A DNA stretch of 64,000 nucleotides from Takakia lepidozioides (GCA_030704615.1 CM060733.1:46314001-46378000); one strand, 5' to 3'; positions 26,849 to 39,335 are shown, counted from the stretch's first letter. The notes: generated by a model from the letters alone, not told the origin. A program made the numbers and translations.

Positions 26849-29800
26849 TCAGGATCGCTGCAAAAGTTTACTGATTGCAGCACTAATACGATCATCAGGG
26901 ATCTGGCGATAGTTATCGTAGAAGTCCAAGATCTCCATGGCTATATTCTTTATCTGCACATCAAGGCCCAAGTACCTCCATTTACAGCAACTCAACATAC
27001 ACAGCCCACACGGCTCTACACTCTTCATTATGGATAGCCCCACAAACCACCAGCTAAGATGCACGACTTTCAACGATTTCCAATTTTAAATTTGAGTAAT
27101 ACGCCTACTTCACATTTAAAAGACAAACTTGTAATACACATTCCAAAAATGAGCTTAATTCAAGATATAGCATTCGGGAGCTCCAAGTGAGACACCCATT
27201 GCCAGTAATCTGCAAGCAGGAAGAGAGACAGGTAGCATTCATGTCACGGCATTGACCTCAATCAACTGGTCACAATCTAATGACATTTCCACAAGGCTAC
27301 GGCAAACGTTTTATGAGTACATTCTATCGGCTGTTCATATGCTTGACATGGATAAAAGGCATATGAACTTAGGACAAAACACATAGAAAGTTTAATTATC
27401 GTACACCAACCACTGCTGACGAACCAAAATAAAATGTGGAAGTGCATACCACATTCATATCAACACGGAGTTCCTCAAACCAGCTTCGCGTCTCCTTTTC
27501 TTTAAGCACGCTTGCAATGTAGATACACGCGAGTGCAATCATGAAGGGTGGGTACATCAATATTAAGTCTGTTCTGTATGAGTCGTTCACTAGTGACCTG
27601 CCTCCCAACCCAACCAGCTAGTAAGGTGTCACTCACCAACAAAACTGAGTAAGCCTTTTACAGTGTAATAAAGTTTAGCACATTTTGACATTCAAGATAC
27701 AACCAGGATTCTACCTGTACAACCTTGAGTACTAATGAAAATGGCAGTTTTCGTCAAACTTATTGAAACATGATGAACAAACTGCATAAAAGTTGCATTA
27801 CTGCACAGAGCTACAGTTGCCCTCCTTCAAAGAACGAGGGACTCCGATGGTCATCCACCTAGCTTAAACAGAAAGCCTATCATCACAGGTGAAAGTCAAT
27901 GGCAACGTCATTAAGGGATGTAGAGGGTCACCAGGTGAAAGAAGTTATATCTGTCAAACCTGCGTCTTGCAACAGTCTGTGGCAAAAAACACCAATGGAA
28001 CACATCAGAACAGTTTGGAGCTACAACTGTATTCAAGGCTACCACTCTGGAATTAAGCAGGTCAGACGGGTTTTTTCCATTTCCAGTACGTAAGAAAACC
28101 TTTTTTATGTTCCAAGGACTGCTGTTTCCTAATAAATGCACCCAGCAATTCAAATTTAATGCCATCTGGCAGCCATCATGATCGTCACCAGAATTTACTT
28201 GAACAGCTCCTACCAAATACAACCATAGAATCATTAAAGATCTTTGCTCCAAACTTTCTCTAAACACTCACTGGATGAGAGGGCGGTAGGGGTGATAGAT
28301 GACAAGGTAGTAGTCCAATGCTTCCAGCAGTCGCATCTCCATCTCCAGAACATCCTTAATCTCGTACCGATGTGCTCTATCGTCTGCTGCTGTCCCATGT
28401 TGGAAACTCATCAGCACAGGGGACTCGGGAAATACTTGTAAGTAACAAGCTTCAATTATCACATGGGAAAACAAACAGCAAAGGATACAGAATCTGAACC
28501 AAAACTGCTAGCTTGGGCAGGCTGCCCTAGATAATGAATCCTGGCATTTTCCTCAGCAAAGACTTACAATAGCGATCGTGCCAGATTTGAACACATTATT
28601 TCTGTGCTTAGACCACAAGGCACACATACTAGAAGCATTACAGCACATGCTAGTCAGTACTATGAACATGAAATTAAAAGCCAAAAACTACTCACACAAA
28701 AAGAGGCAATGAAATGTTGAACGGATCTTCTTCATGTAGAAAACTAGGAGCTTGGCCTGCACAGTGCTCTCTTCAGCCTTGGAGGCCAAGTATAAGCAAG
28801 CAGGAGCCACCAAGCGAGGGTCGTACTCTGAGAAACTCTTTCTGCAGTGCCCCCAGCAGCACAACTAAGAAAATTTCCACGTCTTGGGCAATGCGATAGA
28901 GTACAAGAAATAACCAGGACCGGTATAAATAGGCGGATGAAGTCACATGCCTGGTGTAGACCCGCCTGAAGTAGGCAATCGCTGTTCCAACCACCCTGCA
29001 ATGTGGACACTCAACCATCATTAATTGGCCTCGCAACTTGCTTATCAGAGTCTGAAAACTGCCCTACAGACATATGGTCAAGGTATTTCGTTCAGTTGAA
29101 GTCTATCTCCTACAAAAGAAAATACATCAATCTAAGTGAAGAGTAATCACCATGCATGTCAGAAGTTATCATACCATACCCAAATGGTCAAGAGGATTAT
29201 ATGTTTCAATTTACACCAACTACATTGCTATAAACTTGCATCACCATCACCAACACCTTGCTCGCACTGCATATCGTGGGCTGAAGGTTCAACCATTTGT
29301 ATAACTACTGAGCATCACACAGATTGTAGTGTAGCCTAGTCCCAAATATAATTTGCAAAAACTGATTTGTACTATCTGGAATGCTATGTCAATACCCGCC
29401 AGAGACGTATGCTGCTGTTTCAGACATAGCAGGAAAACTGTGGCATATGTGTGTAACACTCTCAAATCCTCGAAGAGTGCTTGTTGCTAGCACAATCAAT
29501 AGTTGGTCAGGTAGCTATTAGTAGGAGGTATGATTGTTTCAGATCAAACCCATCATCTCACATGGACCTCTAGTGAGCACTCCCATTCAGACGCCCAGAA
29601 CAAAGCTTAATCAGTGGACAGCCCCGCGTCTAATGTTGAACACCTGGGCAATCTAAACTGAACCTCTGCCTGCAATCACTTGGCATTTCTTACAAAGACA
29701 CAGATCTTACCTTTGCCTCACTTTGGCATGCGTACCCAGTGCCCTGATGTCTGCAACCCATATTAAGCCGGAAACATATCATATATCAGTTGGGAGATGG

Positions 29801-30799
29801 GGAGACATGTGGATAGTTCAAACCTGCTAGACTGTAATTGTCTGCTACTCTGGCTTCAGAGTTTCAAGTTCAGTTGGTTCAGCAACTTCAAAGAAACACT
29901 GTGTGATCCCTGCAGCCAGTGATTAATCTCAATGGTAGAAGTTGCAGCAACATTTGCCTTGGAGACCTGTGCTAGCAATTGCTGATAACATATTATGACT
30001 TAGGCTGATTTAACACTGCTGATTCAAGAAGCAAATCAGTGGTTTTACGTGGGCCCAAAAGTGGAGTTTTGTTCAGAATGTCACTTGTTTGAACCAGCTC
30101 TGGATTTCCACAGCAGCATATCTTGGAGGGTTAGAACAATCCTTCAAGGTACTTCAATTAAACTGGAGAAAAGAAGGGTGTGGTCCAGTCTCTTGCACAC
30201 AAACGACATTGATCCCCAAAACCCTGTACCAACACTTACATGAAGATAGATAGATCTTGAGAAGCTTCACATCTTCAGGCGTTAAACCACGTTCCTGATC
30301 AGGCGGTAAAACATGGCTGACCTCCTCTTGGTCCAGCAGCTTCTTGCTGGATTCCCACTTGACGAACAGATTTAGGGGTCAAGTTACTTCCCATCTCAAG
30401 CAAGTTCAAACTGGCTAGCAAGAAACTCTAGCTGTATCAAGAAAAATAGATGCAAACATCCTAGTTAATACTAGTGCACCATTATCCTTGATATATACAT
30501 CTGGTAGGGTGAACACTTGGACACGGCGTTGCACCTCTGTACACAAGAAAAAGTGGAGGCTCAATGACGATAGGAATCTACTTCAAGAAACACCAGAGTC
30601 ATAGCCATAGCCTGATGGGTGACAGAGACAAGAAGCCCGTGAATGCAACTTGAGTTCTCTCTCCCATCATTGTTCAGGGAAAAATTGTTGAGAACAACAG
30701 GACCTTAGCTGTCATGATCAGCGAGAAGCACGATCAACATAAAACAAGGTTAAAGTAGCAGAATTACCAGTGAGAAGAGGCCCAGAAGTTGGCCGCCAT
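26849..30799 (-). CDS. CYCC: Cyclin C (Mediator CDK8-module cyclin), complete, nine exons
   Basis: Cyclin C binds CDK8 in the kinase module of the Mediator complex and regulates RNA polymerase II transcription. Exons on - are 30799-30768, 30346-30240, 29750-29711, 28995-28951, 28841-28696, 28386-28272, 27976-27932, 27597-27450 and 26953-26849. Phases agree throughout and give 260 residues (Arabidopsis about 253). The start MAANFWASSHCKKLLDQEEV is diagnostic. Also present are AKVRQRVVGTAIAYFRRVYT, EYDPRLVAPACLYLASKAEE, RYEIKDVLEMEMRLLEALDY, HPYRPL, VNDSYRTDLILMYPP, ALACIYIAS and IKNIAMEILDFYDNYR. These cover both cyclin boxes. Intron 4 uses a GC donor (AG|GCATGT). The exon 5 end is the least certain junction and adds a few residues relative to relatives. 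A decayed LINE lies about 0.7 kb upstream in the same orientation. Confidence 0.95.
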
Positions 30800-31490
30800 C
30801 CTAGTCCCCACTCTTGCATGTACTGAACATCCAAGAAACAATGAGTATTACAACAAATCATTCGAAACGAGGAAAAGTGCAAAAACAAGGAGCAGATCGA
30901 AGTATAACTAGGAATAACTTCCACTCCGCCCGCCCCTACTCATTCTTCTGAATGGTTTCTCCCTCCACACTACACAGCACTCTTTCCCGCATACGGTTTC
31001 ACATCCATCAACTACAGATTACTCAGCTCAATGGCCAAACAGTTCACGATCCTTCAGTGAGCACCTTCCTCCGTATCTCACCCGACTAGTGACAAAGCTC
31101 CTCCATTCAGCCGAGCGACATCGGACTGACCAGAAATTGATGAACAGGACGACAATTCCTCCCAGGAATCGAACAAGACTGTCGTGAAATCAACCACTGC
31201 ACAGATCGCCAGCTCTGCAGGCTCGCATTTCCGAGCACTCCACACGATCTCTTCTCTTGTATGCAGAGCAAAGCTTCCAGAGTTCGTGGCGAAACCAGCA
31301 TTCTTCGATTTTAGGTTTCGCCAAAAATGCAGTAATCGTCGTCCTCATATGCTTAACCTAGTTTAGCCAACTTTCTTATATTTTGGACGTGCTATAGCCT
31401 CGCGTGTCTGTTTTAGGGTTTAGAGGACACGCTCTTCTTATGTGAGTATTCTTTACAATTAAAAATAAAATTCCTGCATAGCTTTATAAA
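30800..31490 (-). promoter_or_regulatory. Cyclin C upstream region with telo-box
   Basis: This is the leader and promoter side of cyclin C. TTAGGGTTT at 31413-31421 is a telo-box (AAACCCTAA on -). No TATA box stands out. The upstream boundary is the 3' end of the LINE near 31490, so the promoter is short or partly supplied by the insertion; that is inference. Confidence 0.35.
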
Positions 31491-32005
31491 AAGACCCAAG
31501 TGGGGTGATTGTACAAATGGGTGTAACTGTCCCCAAGAGCAAACAACCAAAGCTCGTAGAGCTAGATATATTAACACAAAGAAAGAAATCAAACTATTCT
31601 AGTATAACCTACACTCTGAAGAAGGTCAGACAACAAGAAGAGGGTGGATCAGAGAGTGCGGGGAGGCAAGATGAAGCCGCCCCAGCAACCTCTGCCCGAC
31701 GTAAAATAGATTGAGCTTGAGCATTTTGCAAAGCAACAGAAACTCGTTGTCTAAAGAAAGCTACAAGAACAGAGGCGTATGGGCTTCTAAGGCTTTTGTT
31801 TTCTGTTGCACGATGGGCACAGGTGCGAAGGAACTCGTTGAACTGGTGATGCAAACAACCACAGATCTCGACTGCCAAAGGAAGGAATATGTCTGTGGAA
31901 TGACGTGCCCGATAGTCATGCTCCTTTCCCTCAGAAAACTAGACGGGCAAAAACCCAATTCAGCAGCCTCACCTTGCGTTGATACTTGGGAATTGATGCC
32001 CGCAG

Positions 32006-32300
32006 CTACTGAAGCGGCAACTCCCTGTGATGAGGTTGTGCGGGGCAGGAGATCCGACCTAGCAGGATCAGCGATACGTCCGCCAATGTACGCAGTCCGT
32101 CTTGTGAGATAGCAATGTCAACCCGTCGTCGAGTGGAATGGTGATTGTGGGTCGATGGGAGTATGTGCACCTGCTCTCGAATGACATGTATCTCAGCATC
32201 ACGAGCAACCGCAGCTACTGCATCCCGGACGACGTCATGGGTCGCAGTGCGTTCTCCACCGCAAGGGCAACGAAGAAGATGTACGCCGAGTGAATCGAGA
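32006..32300 (-). pseudogene. LINE C-terminal endonuclease-like domain
   Basis: The frame continues the reverse transcriptase after a frameshift near 32290. It reads LGVHLLRCPCGGERTATHDV, then a helical stretch, then STRRRVDIAISQDGLRTLAD followed by V. The Cys-x-Cys...His pattern and the R-V-D-x(n)-D pair resemble the zinc knuckle and catalytic acidic residues of restriction-like endonuclease LINEs. The assignment is by layout and spacing, not by a proven match. Confidence 0.5.
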
Positions 32301-34167
32301 GGATAGCGACAAACACACTTTGTAGTCCTAACACATATGGATGCGGAAGACCCAGTCGAACTCGTAGGGAGGTGGTAAATACAGCAGAAGACATACGGAA
32401 GGGTGCAATGGTTGGTCGTACCGTGAGCCACACGCCTGCTCCGGGCCCTGCGCACGAGAGAAGTCTGGCCCGATGTGCATCAGAAGGAGTGTCGGAAAGC
32501 ATGCTGGCAAATGAGTGTCGGTGCACGCGTTCCATGATGGTATCCCGTAAATGCTCCAGATCTTGAGTGACCAACTGTTCAAAGGGTGGCAGACAAGCCC
32601 ATGCTGGTGTTGGGATGAGATCCTGCGCTGAATGAAGATGTTGCTGGAAGGACAAAGAGCCATCGTCGATGTGGGCAACCACCTCCATGAGAAAAGGGCG
32701 TTGCTGACACAGAAACCGAGATGCCAAGGTTGGAGCGACTAAAGCCCAACTACCTAGGAAGACAACAGGGGCAGTGACGACTGTGGATAGTAAATCCACT
32801 CCTCCAGAAGAGATCGGGAGGGTAGCCTGACGACATACCAAGGGCCCCTGCTCACTATCAAATGCACCTGGGCCTAATAGGCGACCAAAAATCCCCCTAA
32901 CAGTCGTATCAAAAGAAGACAGAAGCTCTACAAACTGGGGAGTGGGGGGGAAACAACGCAAAAAATAAGAAGGACACTGTAAAAAGCATTTGGTGATAAT
33001 GCCATGGGCTACCTGCATATCGCCTAGTTTGGGAAGAAGCTCTATATGGCTTGTATCCTGTAGCAAAGTGTCTTGGAGGAAAGATGTTGTGTAAGGGGTA
33101 CTACCAAAGGGAACACCTAACACTCGAATACCCTCAGATGGTGCTAGAAAGTCGACAGGGGGCACGAAATTTGAAGGCAGACCAGCAGGTGACCAACCTG
33201 TGGATTTGCGAGGTTGAACAGTGAGCCCAAGAGAGTGAAGTTGGGTAGCAAAGTGATGGAAAGCCAAAAGGATATCAGTGGGAAGGCCAGTGGTGTCATC
33301 ATCAGCAATAGAAGGAAAAATACAAGATTGGAAGGCTTGCGCAGATGAGCGAAGGGCTCGGAAGTGGGCAAAAGCAAAAAGAGGTCCCCCTAATGGATCG
33401 CCCTGATGGGTTCCTACTTCGGACTGGATTATAGAAATATCTCCGGTACGGGTGTGATGACTGTAAAACAAAGGGGTGGAGGAAGCATAAAACAATCTCA
33501 CAAAGGGAATGAGTTGATGGCATGTGCCGTCGGCTGATCGCAATTCTTGAAATATTGCTGATCTGGACACCGTGTTGAAGGCGTTGGTCACATCCACCTG
33601 AAGGATGACCCAGTCTGGATGAAGGTCAAGGGAAGCCCGAATCCCATGCACCACCACTTCACAACCTCCCGGAGTAGCGACCCCAAACTGATGTGGAGAA
33701 AAGTGAGAAGAAAAGACCTCCCGAAACTGAATGCAGATAGAGCGGCTCACCAAGCAATACATAACCTCCCCCACTGCAATAGGACGAATCCCACCTGTGT
33801 TATTGGACATGGCCAAGAGTTGTGCTGCTCCAAGCAAACGTGCTACTGGGGTAGGTATGTGTCCCATCGCAATGAAAGAGCAAACTTGGAACAGCTGGGA
33901 AAAGCCACTAGCAGAGTCATGTGGATTGAGACAGTCACGGAGGTGTTCATACACCAAACCAGACAGACCGGCTGCTGCAAGATGAGGGGCTACGAGTGAA
34001 TGCTTGTATGAAAGTATCCCGATCCAATTGAAGGTCCTCATCAGGTTCAAAGTCCTCCACAAAGGAAAGAAGGATGTTGTCCGCACTAGGGTGGAGATTC
34101 TCCAAACCTGTGACAGTATCAGCCGTAGGCGGTGCTGGGGTAAGAGGAGCAAGAGCTCGAGTTGCAT
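32215..34167 (-). pseudogene. LINE reverse transcriptase, long intact frame
   Basis: A 650-codon frame carries the reverse transcriptase fingers and palm. Visible motifs are GGIRPIAVGEVMYCLVSRSI, HQFGVATPGGCEVVVHGIR, motif A VDVTNAFNTVSR, motif B GTHQGDPLGGPLFAFAH and motif C with SIADDDTT in place of the usual FADD. The frame is open through the thumb but loses the N-terminal finger and C-terminal endonuclease to frameshifts, so the element as a whole is inactive. About 85 residues at its start precede the homologous region and are probably out of frame. Confidence 0.85.
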
Positions 34168-34386
34168 GGGAATACTCTCCTGCCCAGCCTAGCATAAGAC
34201 TCTGACGAAGACGCATGTGGATGGATGGAGTTGCCTGGTGTGGGCAATCATGAGCTATTTGCGCCACAAGTGCTTGTGCACGTAGATAATGTTCGTCTTG
34301 AAGGGTTTCCCAGTCCCCAGAGAGAAATCTACGAAGACGGGCACGCGTCTCTTGATGTCCGGATTCACCACCACGTGGAGGCAAAA

Positions 34387-35367
34387 CTAGACACCATAGG
34401 GGAAAAACAGAAAAAGGTGCCAAGCAGCAATGTCGTAAGGGTCCCGAGCAAGGTGGTCCAAGGGTAAGCGAAAAGCATGTTGTACCTCTCTGCGAAGCGC
34501 CATTGGGATGCGTGTATAAAGCCGGGGACAGGGCAAACCCAAATGAAATGCTGCCAAAACATCAAGGGCCGCAATCCAAAGCCATGCATGTGTAGAAGGA
34601 GCTACTAACGGGGTAGGCAAATGACTGTCCGGAGAAGACTGATTGAGTGTAGAACACGTGTGCCGATGACGCGCAAGCCCCCTGATACGGGCAAACATCC
34701 GACCACAACCTGGACAAGGCACTCGGTTTGGTGGAGAAGATGGTGGTGCTGGTGGTGGGAGATAAGATGGAGCAAAAGAACGGGTGGTCTGATCAGGTGA
34801 ACCTGTCCGCTGTCTAGAAGGAGGTGGCGAGCCAGGTGGAGAGGTAAGCTCTGTGGGAGGCCACCGTGAACCTGAAAGGCGTATTGGGGAAGGGCCACTG
34901 GCCCCTTGATTTGGAGTTGTCGTGCCTCGCTTGGGGTTGTCGGGTACCATTCCTGTAGAGCTGTGACCTTGGGTAGAATGGGAGGGTTCACCATCAGCAA
35001 TGCTTCCTCTCCTCCGTGGATGAGGGCTGATGTGACTGGAGAGGGGGGGTGTAGCACTACTCCTGGCCCCATTTCTGCTGCTCCTAGGATTGTCTTGAAA
35101 GGAGGGACAGGGCCCACCACCCATATTTCCCCTGGCTGTACCATGGCTCTGGCGGATTTGCCTAGTGTAAGGGGGCTGACCACCCTGGCGACTAGGGTTA
35201 CCTTGTGTGGCAGAGAAGGGCCCACCATTATCACGCTGAAGGCTGGTGTGCGAGGAGTGGGCGGGCCCAGCACCAGCCTGCACAGCTGTTGTGTCCCGTT
35301 TAGACCCACGGTTGGGGCATCTACCGCCTCTAGCCGCCGCCATCGGCCTCTGCCCGCTGTCGACCAT
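34387..35367 (-). pseudogene. LINE N-terminal zinc-finger region
   Basis: A Pro/Ser/Gly-rich frame of 326 codons ends with a zinc finger near residue 240 and a conserved-looking segment including HAWLWIAALDVLAAFHLGLP. The next part of the protein (PRGGESGHQETRARLRRFLS) is in another frame at 33947-34423. This region probably provides DNA or RNA binding for target recognition, by analogy with R2. Confidence 0.6.
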
Positions 35368-35560
35368 CGCTTTCCATGGAAGGCTTCTCGAAGACGCTGC
35401 TCCTTACTGCTCAATTCTCTGTTGAATCTCTGCTGCTCTTCTCTCGAGATCTATCTCTACATATATGATCAAAACAACTATCCCAGAAGCTCCTACAAAG
35501 ACTATCTCTCTCTCACTCAAGAAGACGATCAACTCTCTCTCTGTTGAAGACTTATTGGGA

Positions 35561-36484
35561 GGCATTCATAAAGCAGCTTCTCAGTCTGCAGACAGCAAGT
35601 GTATGTATGAACAATGTTACAATTGGTGTTTGTTTGTGTGAGCTGTTGGAGTCACTACCAAGATGGGGTTTCACAAGTTTGTGAACAAGTACCTCTTCGG
35701 GTTTCTTCTGTGTTAGAACCAAGGGCTTGTACAGTATGATCCGGAAGGGATGTGTGGCATACCATGGAGCTTCAATATCTAAAGGACCATTAGCATGATG
35801 CTGCCATAAGAGACCACATAATTGTTGCAGATGGAGGGGTCTTATGCATTCAGTTGAAAATCAAAGGGCTCGGTAAGGTTTATATTGTGTACGATCCTCT
35901 TTTGAAGAGTTGCAGATAAACTACCCTACCCTACCCGACAATTGATGGGCATTTTGTGAGGCTGGAAAGCTGGCGTTGGAGTAGGACAAATCTACCGAGG
36001 CCTATGAATCAATACCGTTGTGGCACTTTGGTGAGCACCCTATGCTCGGCTTTAATCTGTCACATTACACATATATAATGTGTGTAAGAGTGCCCAGGGT
36101 CTATCAACATATCTCCACTTGGGTACCAACTTTTGTAGGTTAATGTGAAGGTGAGAAGTGTGATTTGAGGCAACATTCTTTGTGCCTTTTGTTGTGGGAA
36201 GTACTGTAATGGCAAGAACATATCTTACAATTTGTCATGGTGATCGCATAATGGTGTGTTGTCCTTACATAGGCTAAGTATGAGCTGCTGCAGGTTTCAT
36301 GGAAATTGGTTCATTTCTGTATCCAAATTGCGCTGTAAGAGAAAGAGCTCAGTTGGTGATATTTGTGGCAGAACAAAAGTATAATTTGCAATATAGAGAT
36401 GGGAACTTCAAAGTTATTGGATACTCGGCAGCTCGAAAACTCGTTAGGGCTAAACTTCGGATAAATGAGTGTAATGCCAATGAT
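35561..36484 (+). other. Left flank of MULE A, possible degraded F-box-type gene
   Basis: Around 35835-36030 the + strand reads LCIQLKIKGLGKVYIVYDPL with a following LPYPTIDGHFVRLESW in one frame, reminiscent of the C-terminal part of F-box proteins. A further open frame begins at 36299 (MEIGSFLYPNCAVRERAQLV) and runs into MULE A. The relationship is weak. The insertion of MULE A may have interrupted this sequence. Confidence 0.25.
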
Positions 36485-36493
36485 GCACACAAC
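36485..36493. repeat. Target site duplication of MULE A, left copy
   Basis: GCACACAAC directly precedes the left inverted repeat. ACACACAAC follows the right inverted repeat at 42850-42858. Eight of nine bases agree, and 9-bp duplications are typical of Mutator-like elements. Confidence 0.7.
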
Positions 36494-36868
36494 GCCTCTC
36501 ATTTTAAGATAATAGCGTCTTCAATGGGCACGTACGAGGTGGCCGATGGGCCCCGCGCATGGACGCCCGGCTCACCCCACCCCGCCCACCCCGCCCTACC
36601 CACAGCTGCGCGCGGTCGCCCAGCCGCGGGTGCGGTTGCAGCAACTGCGCCCGCCCTGCCCGCGCCCCTGTCTGCCGCACAGCCAGTCCCCCACTCATGA
36701 GTCCGCTGCCCTCCAGTCTGCAAGTCCACTGCCCAGCAGTCTGCCAGTCTGCCAGTCCGCTACCCAGCAGTCTGCGAGTCCGCCAATCTGTCCGCCAGTC
36801 CGTTGACGGCGCAGGATCTCCACTGTCCATTCCCATAATCCATCCGAGCCTCAATTTTTAGGGTTGCA
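36494..36868 (+). repeat. Left terminal inverted repeat of MULE A
   Basis: It begins GCCTCTCATTTTAAGATA and ends near TTTTTAGGGTTGCA. It aligns along nearly its full length with the reverse complement of 42505-42849, with small length differences in the CAGTCTGC repeats. The long GC-rich frames inside it on both strands are not genes. Confidence 0.85.
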
Positions 36869-37014
36869 ATTCAAACCTTTATCCCTGCCACTTGCTACTT
36901 GCCAGCAGCCGCGAACGTGCGCACTGTGCTCCTGGCACGTTGTCGATCGTGTCCTGGGTACTACGGCGCATTTCTTGCAGGTTCAGAAGCGTGTCCTTTG
37001 TATTGTTTTAGGGC

Positions 37015-39235
37015 ATGGACGTGGAAGTAAAACCCGATGATATACTGATCACGGAAAGCCCGCTTATACGACCTCTTCGACAATGTTTGCAAACACCAAA
37101 ATCAGAACCCTTCAACAGGAAGGATCTCCATTGGAAGAGTGAGACGCAATATGGGTTTATGGGTGAGCGAGTGAGTGTTGAAAAGGCCTGCATACCTTGG
37201 GATAGAGTTGGCGACTTTGTCCTGGGAGAGGAGAGTTTGGAAGACTACCCCACTCAGTTTTGGGTGAATGTCCATTCTAAAGTGGAACCGGCACGTGAAA
37301 AGCGCCCAGAGCCAACACATTTTTGTCCAGTATTATGTATGCACCATCCTCAGTCCTTTTGATGTTTCATTGCATGTCTGTTGTCATTTTTTGTTTCACG
37401 AGTTCTCTGATTTTATGCTTCCACAAGTCGTTGGATATCGATTTTTGAATTTTATGTCCAAGTATCAATGCTGCTACGGTCCTTATGACAAACGCACCAA
37501 CAATGCAATAGTGGAGGATCCAAAACTGAAGCGTGGAGGACCTCTTGTGGGTAAGGCGCAAGGGCCCAAGGAGAAAGAAGTCGGAGTATGGAGAGTCTTA
37601 CAAGCGTGGTTGTCAATGCCGTTTCAAGGTCCAGCAATGCTATCTCGCCCCTGACATCTGTGTCATCACGTACTACAACAACATGGAGCATACAAATGCG
37701 CAAGGGAAACCCTCGCATGGGAAAGTCCGCTGAGTTCAGGAACACCCACGCCTATGCACCACACATTAGCGAGGAATTGAAAGCCTGGGTCGTCGAGTGT
37801 TTGTGCCGAGGCCTGTCGGTCGCCCAAATCATGATGGAGCATAAAGAGCACGTGATGAACGACACCGGCTTGGGCGATGCATGGACCCGTAATGATTTAT
37901 TGTTGGAGCAAGATGTTCGCAACCTTGCTGAGAAACGTGCGTGGCAAACCTTCAAAAAGCACGCCGATGATGCGGAGAGTGTGCGCATGTGGAGAGACTA
38001 GAATCCTGCGTCCGTTTTTTTCTATCAAGAGGAGAAATTAGAGCCAACATTCGAGCATTTTGATGGAGATTTGACATTCACTATTGGCATAGAGACTCCG
38101 TGGCAGAAACAACAAATGCTGGAACTAGGACATGCCCATATTGTTGCATGCGATGCAACCTTTGGGACAAATCATGACAAGGTACTATTCAAACAATTCC
38201 ATGGACTTGTGGGAGCATGATAGCATAGTACCATGCAGCATTTACATAAAATTTGGTGTGCTGACCCTTTCTGTATATTTTCATGTGTACGTTGCGGAAG
38301 ACCGAGGGGCAGACCCACAGTGAACCGCTACAAACCTCATCACTCTTATGAAGTCTTCTGGTATAGAACTAAGCGGAATTTGCATGCTCTGACCATCTGA
38401 CATTGTGCATTCCAACAGTTCCCATTGTACACGTTGATGGTCTTTGACAAATGGATTGAACGGTATACCAGTTGCCTATATCCTATCCGCGAAGAATCGG
38501 GCAACAAACCTGGTGCCGTATATACTTGCGGTACGAGACATCCCTGCTGAGAATGTTATTCTTCCCTTGAGTCCTGGTGAACCAGCTACATTCTCAGCAG
38601 CAACCACCCCGGCACAACATACATTGTTTACAATCCTGATTGCGATTGGGCTTGTTGCACGTGCCCATGGGCAATGAAGGGAAATTTATGCAATCATCAG
38701 GTCCGTGTCCTGAAGATGTTGCACCCTGACCTGCAGGATGGCCTCCTTGTGTGCGCTTGTGGCACGGTGCTGGGAACCATTCATGGAGGATTACCTAACT
38801 TGCTCTTGGGCAATGGTGCCGGTGTCAATGACGAATCCAATCAGTTCATTGAAAGACCTCCTCCGGACAACTTCCCATATGACGAGGCACCTCTGGAGGT
38901 CTCAGCCTCAAATGGAACAAGAATTCGCGGGCATACTTCGCATTGTAGGTGATGACAAATACCTGGAGGCACATGCCCGATCTGCTCTTCATATGTGCAA
39001 AGGGCAGCTCGTTGATATCATGGCGAAAAGTGCGGCTGGAATGTTGCACCCTGCGGCAACGAAGGCTTTCCGTCCTCTGAACGACAACAACAACATGTCT
39101 CTAAAAAGGAGACGAGATTTCGTGGAGGCCTGGAAAACCCGCCGTAGGGTTTGCGGAGAACCACCAAGAGGGTGTCTGCACCTGCACCTGCAGCACATAT
39201 ATACTCGAAAATTCGCAAGGTTTCAAGTCGTGTAG
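37015..39235 (+). pseudogene. MULE A transposase (FAR1-like/SWIM type), internally deleted
   Basis: Blocks in order on + are: N-terminal SPLIRPLRQCLQTPKSEPF; a FAR1-like DNA-binding part with RGCQCRFKVQQCYLAPDICV; helical SEELKAWVVECLCRGLSVAQ; the first catalytic-acid region CDATFGTNHDK; QFPLYTLMVFDKW with GIPVAYILSAKNRAT; then directly the C-terminal RDIPAENVILPLSPGEPATF and the SWIM zinc finger ACCTCPWAMKGNLCNHQVRV; and MLHPAATKAFRPLNDNNNMS. Comparison with element B shows that the middle is missing, including the second acidic region, the LCLWHVRKAW segment and the NASIEAYHGNLK segment with the likely catalytic Glu. Frameshifts occur between blocks. It cannot encode an active transposase. 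Confidence 0.8.
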
Positions 39236-39335
39236 GTGTCACCAAAAAGACAATATAATTCTGCAATTCCTGTGGTAGCATTGTCCATTTCTGAAATACA
39301 AGTCCGTCCACTTTCATGTGCACATTAACAGTACT

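Larger units (their letters stand above)
31490..35560 (-). mobile_element. Non-LTR retrotransposon with zinc finger, RT and restriction-like endonuclease-type C-terminus, decayed
   Basis: One element on - reads in order: a Pro/Ser-rich N-terminus with a single C-x2-C-x12-H-x3-C finger (CPGCGRMFARIRGLARHRHT then C, about 34745-34680), a linker, a reverse transcriptase, and a C-terminal domain with HLLRCPCGGERTATHD and RRVDIAISQDGLRTLADV. An N-terminal finger with a C-terminal PD-(D/E)xK-like domain is the layout of R2-type and related RLE LINEs, not of apurinic-endonuclease LINEs such as L1. The coding sequence changes frame at least three times. The 3' end near 31490 and 5' end near 35560 are approximate. 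Confidence 0.7.

Noticed and set aside
36499-36861. Long overlapping frames on both strands in the GC-rich MULE A repeat
   Set aside because: They fall entirely inside the terminal inverted repeat, are mirrored at 42490-42850, and encode Ala/Pro/Gly/Arg-rich text without domains.
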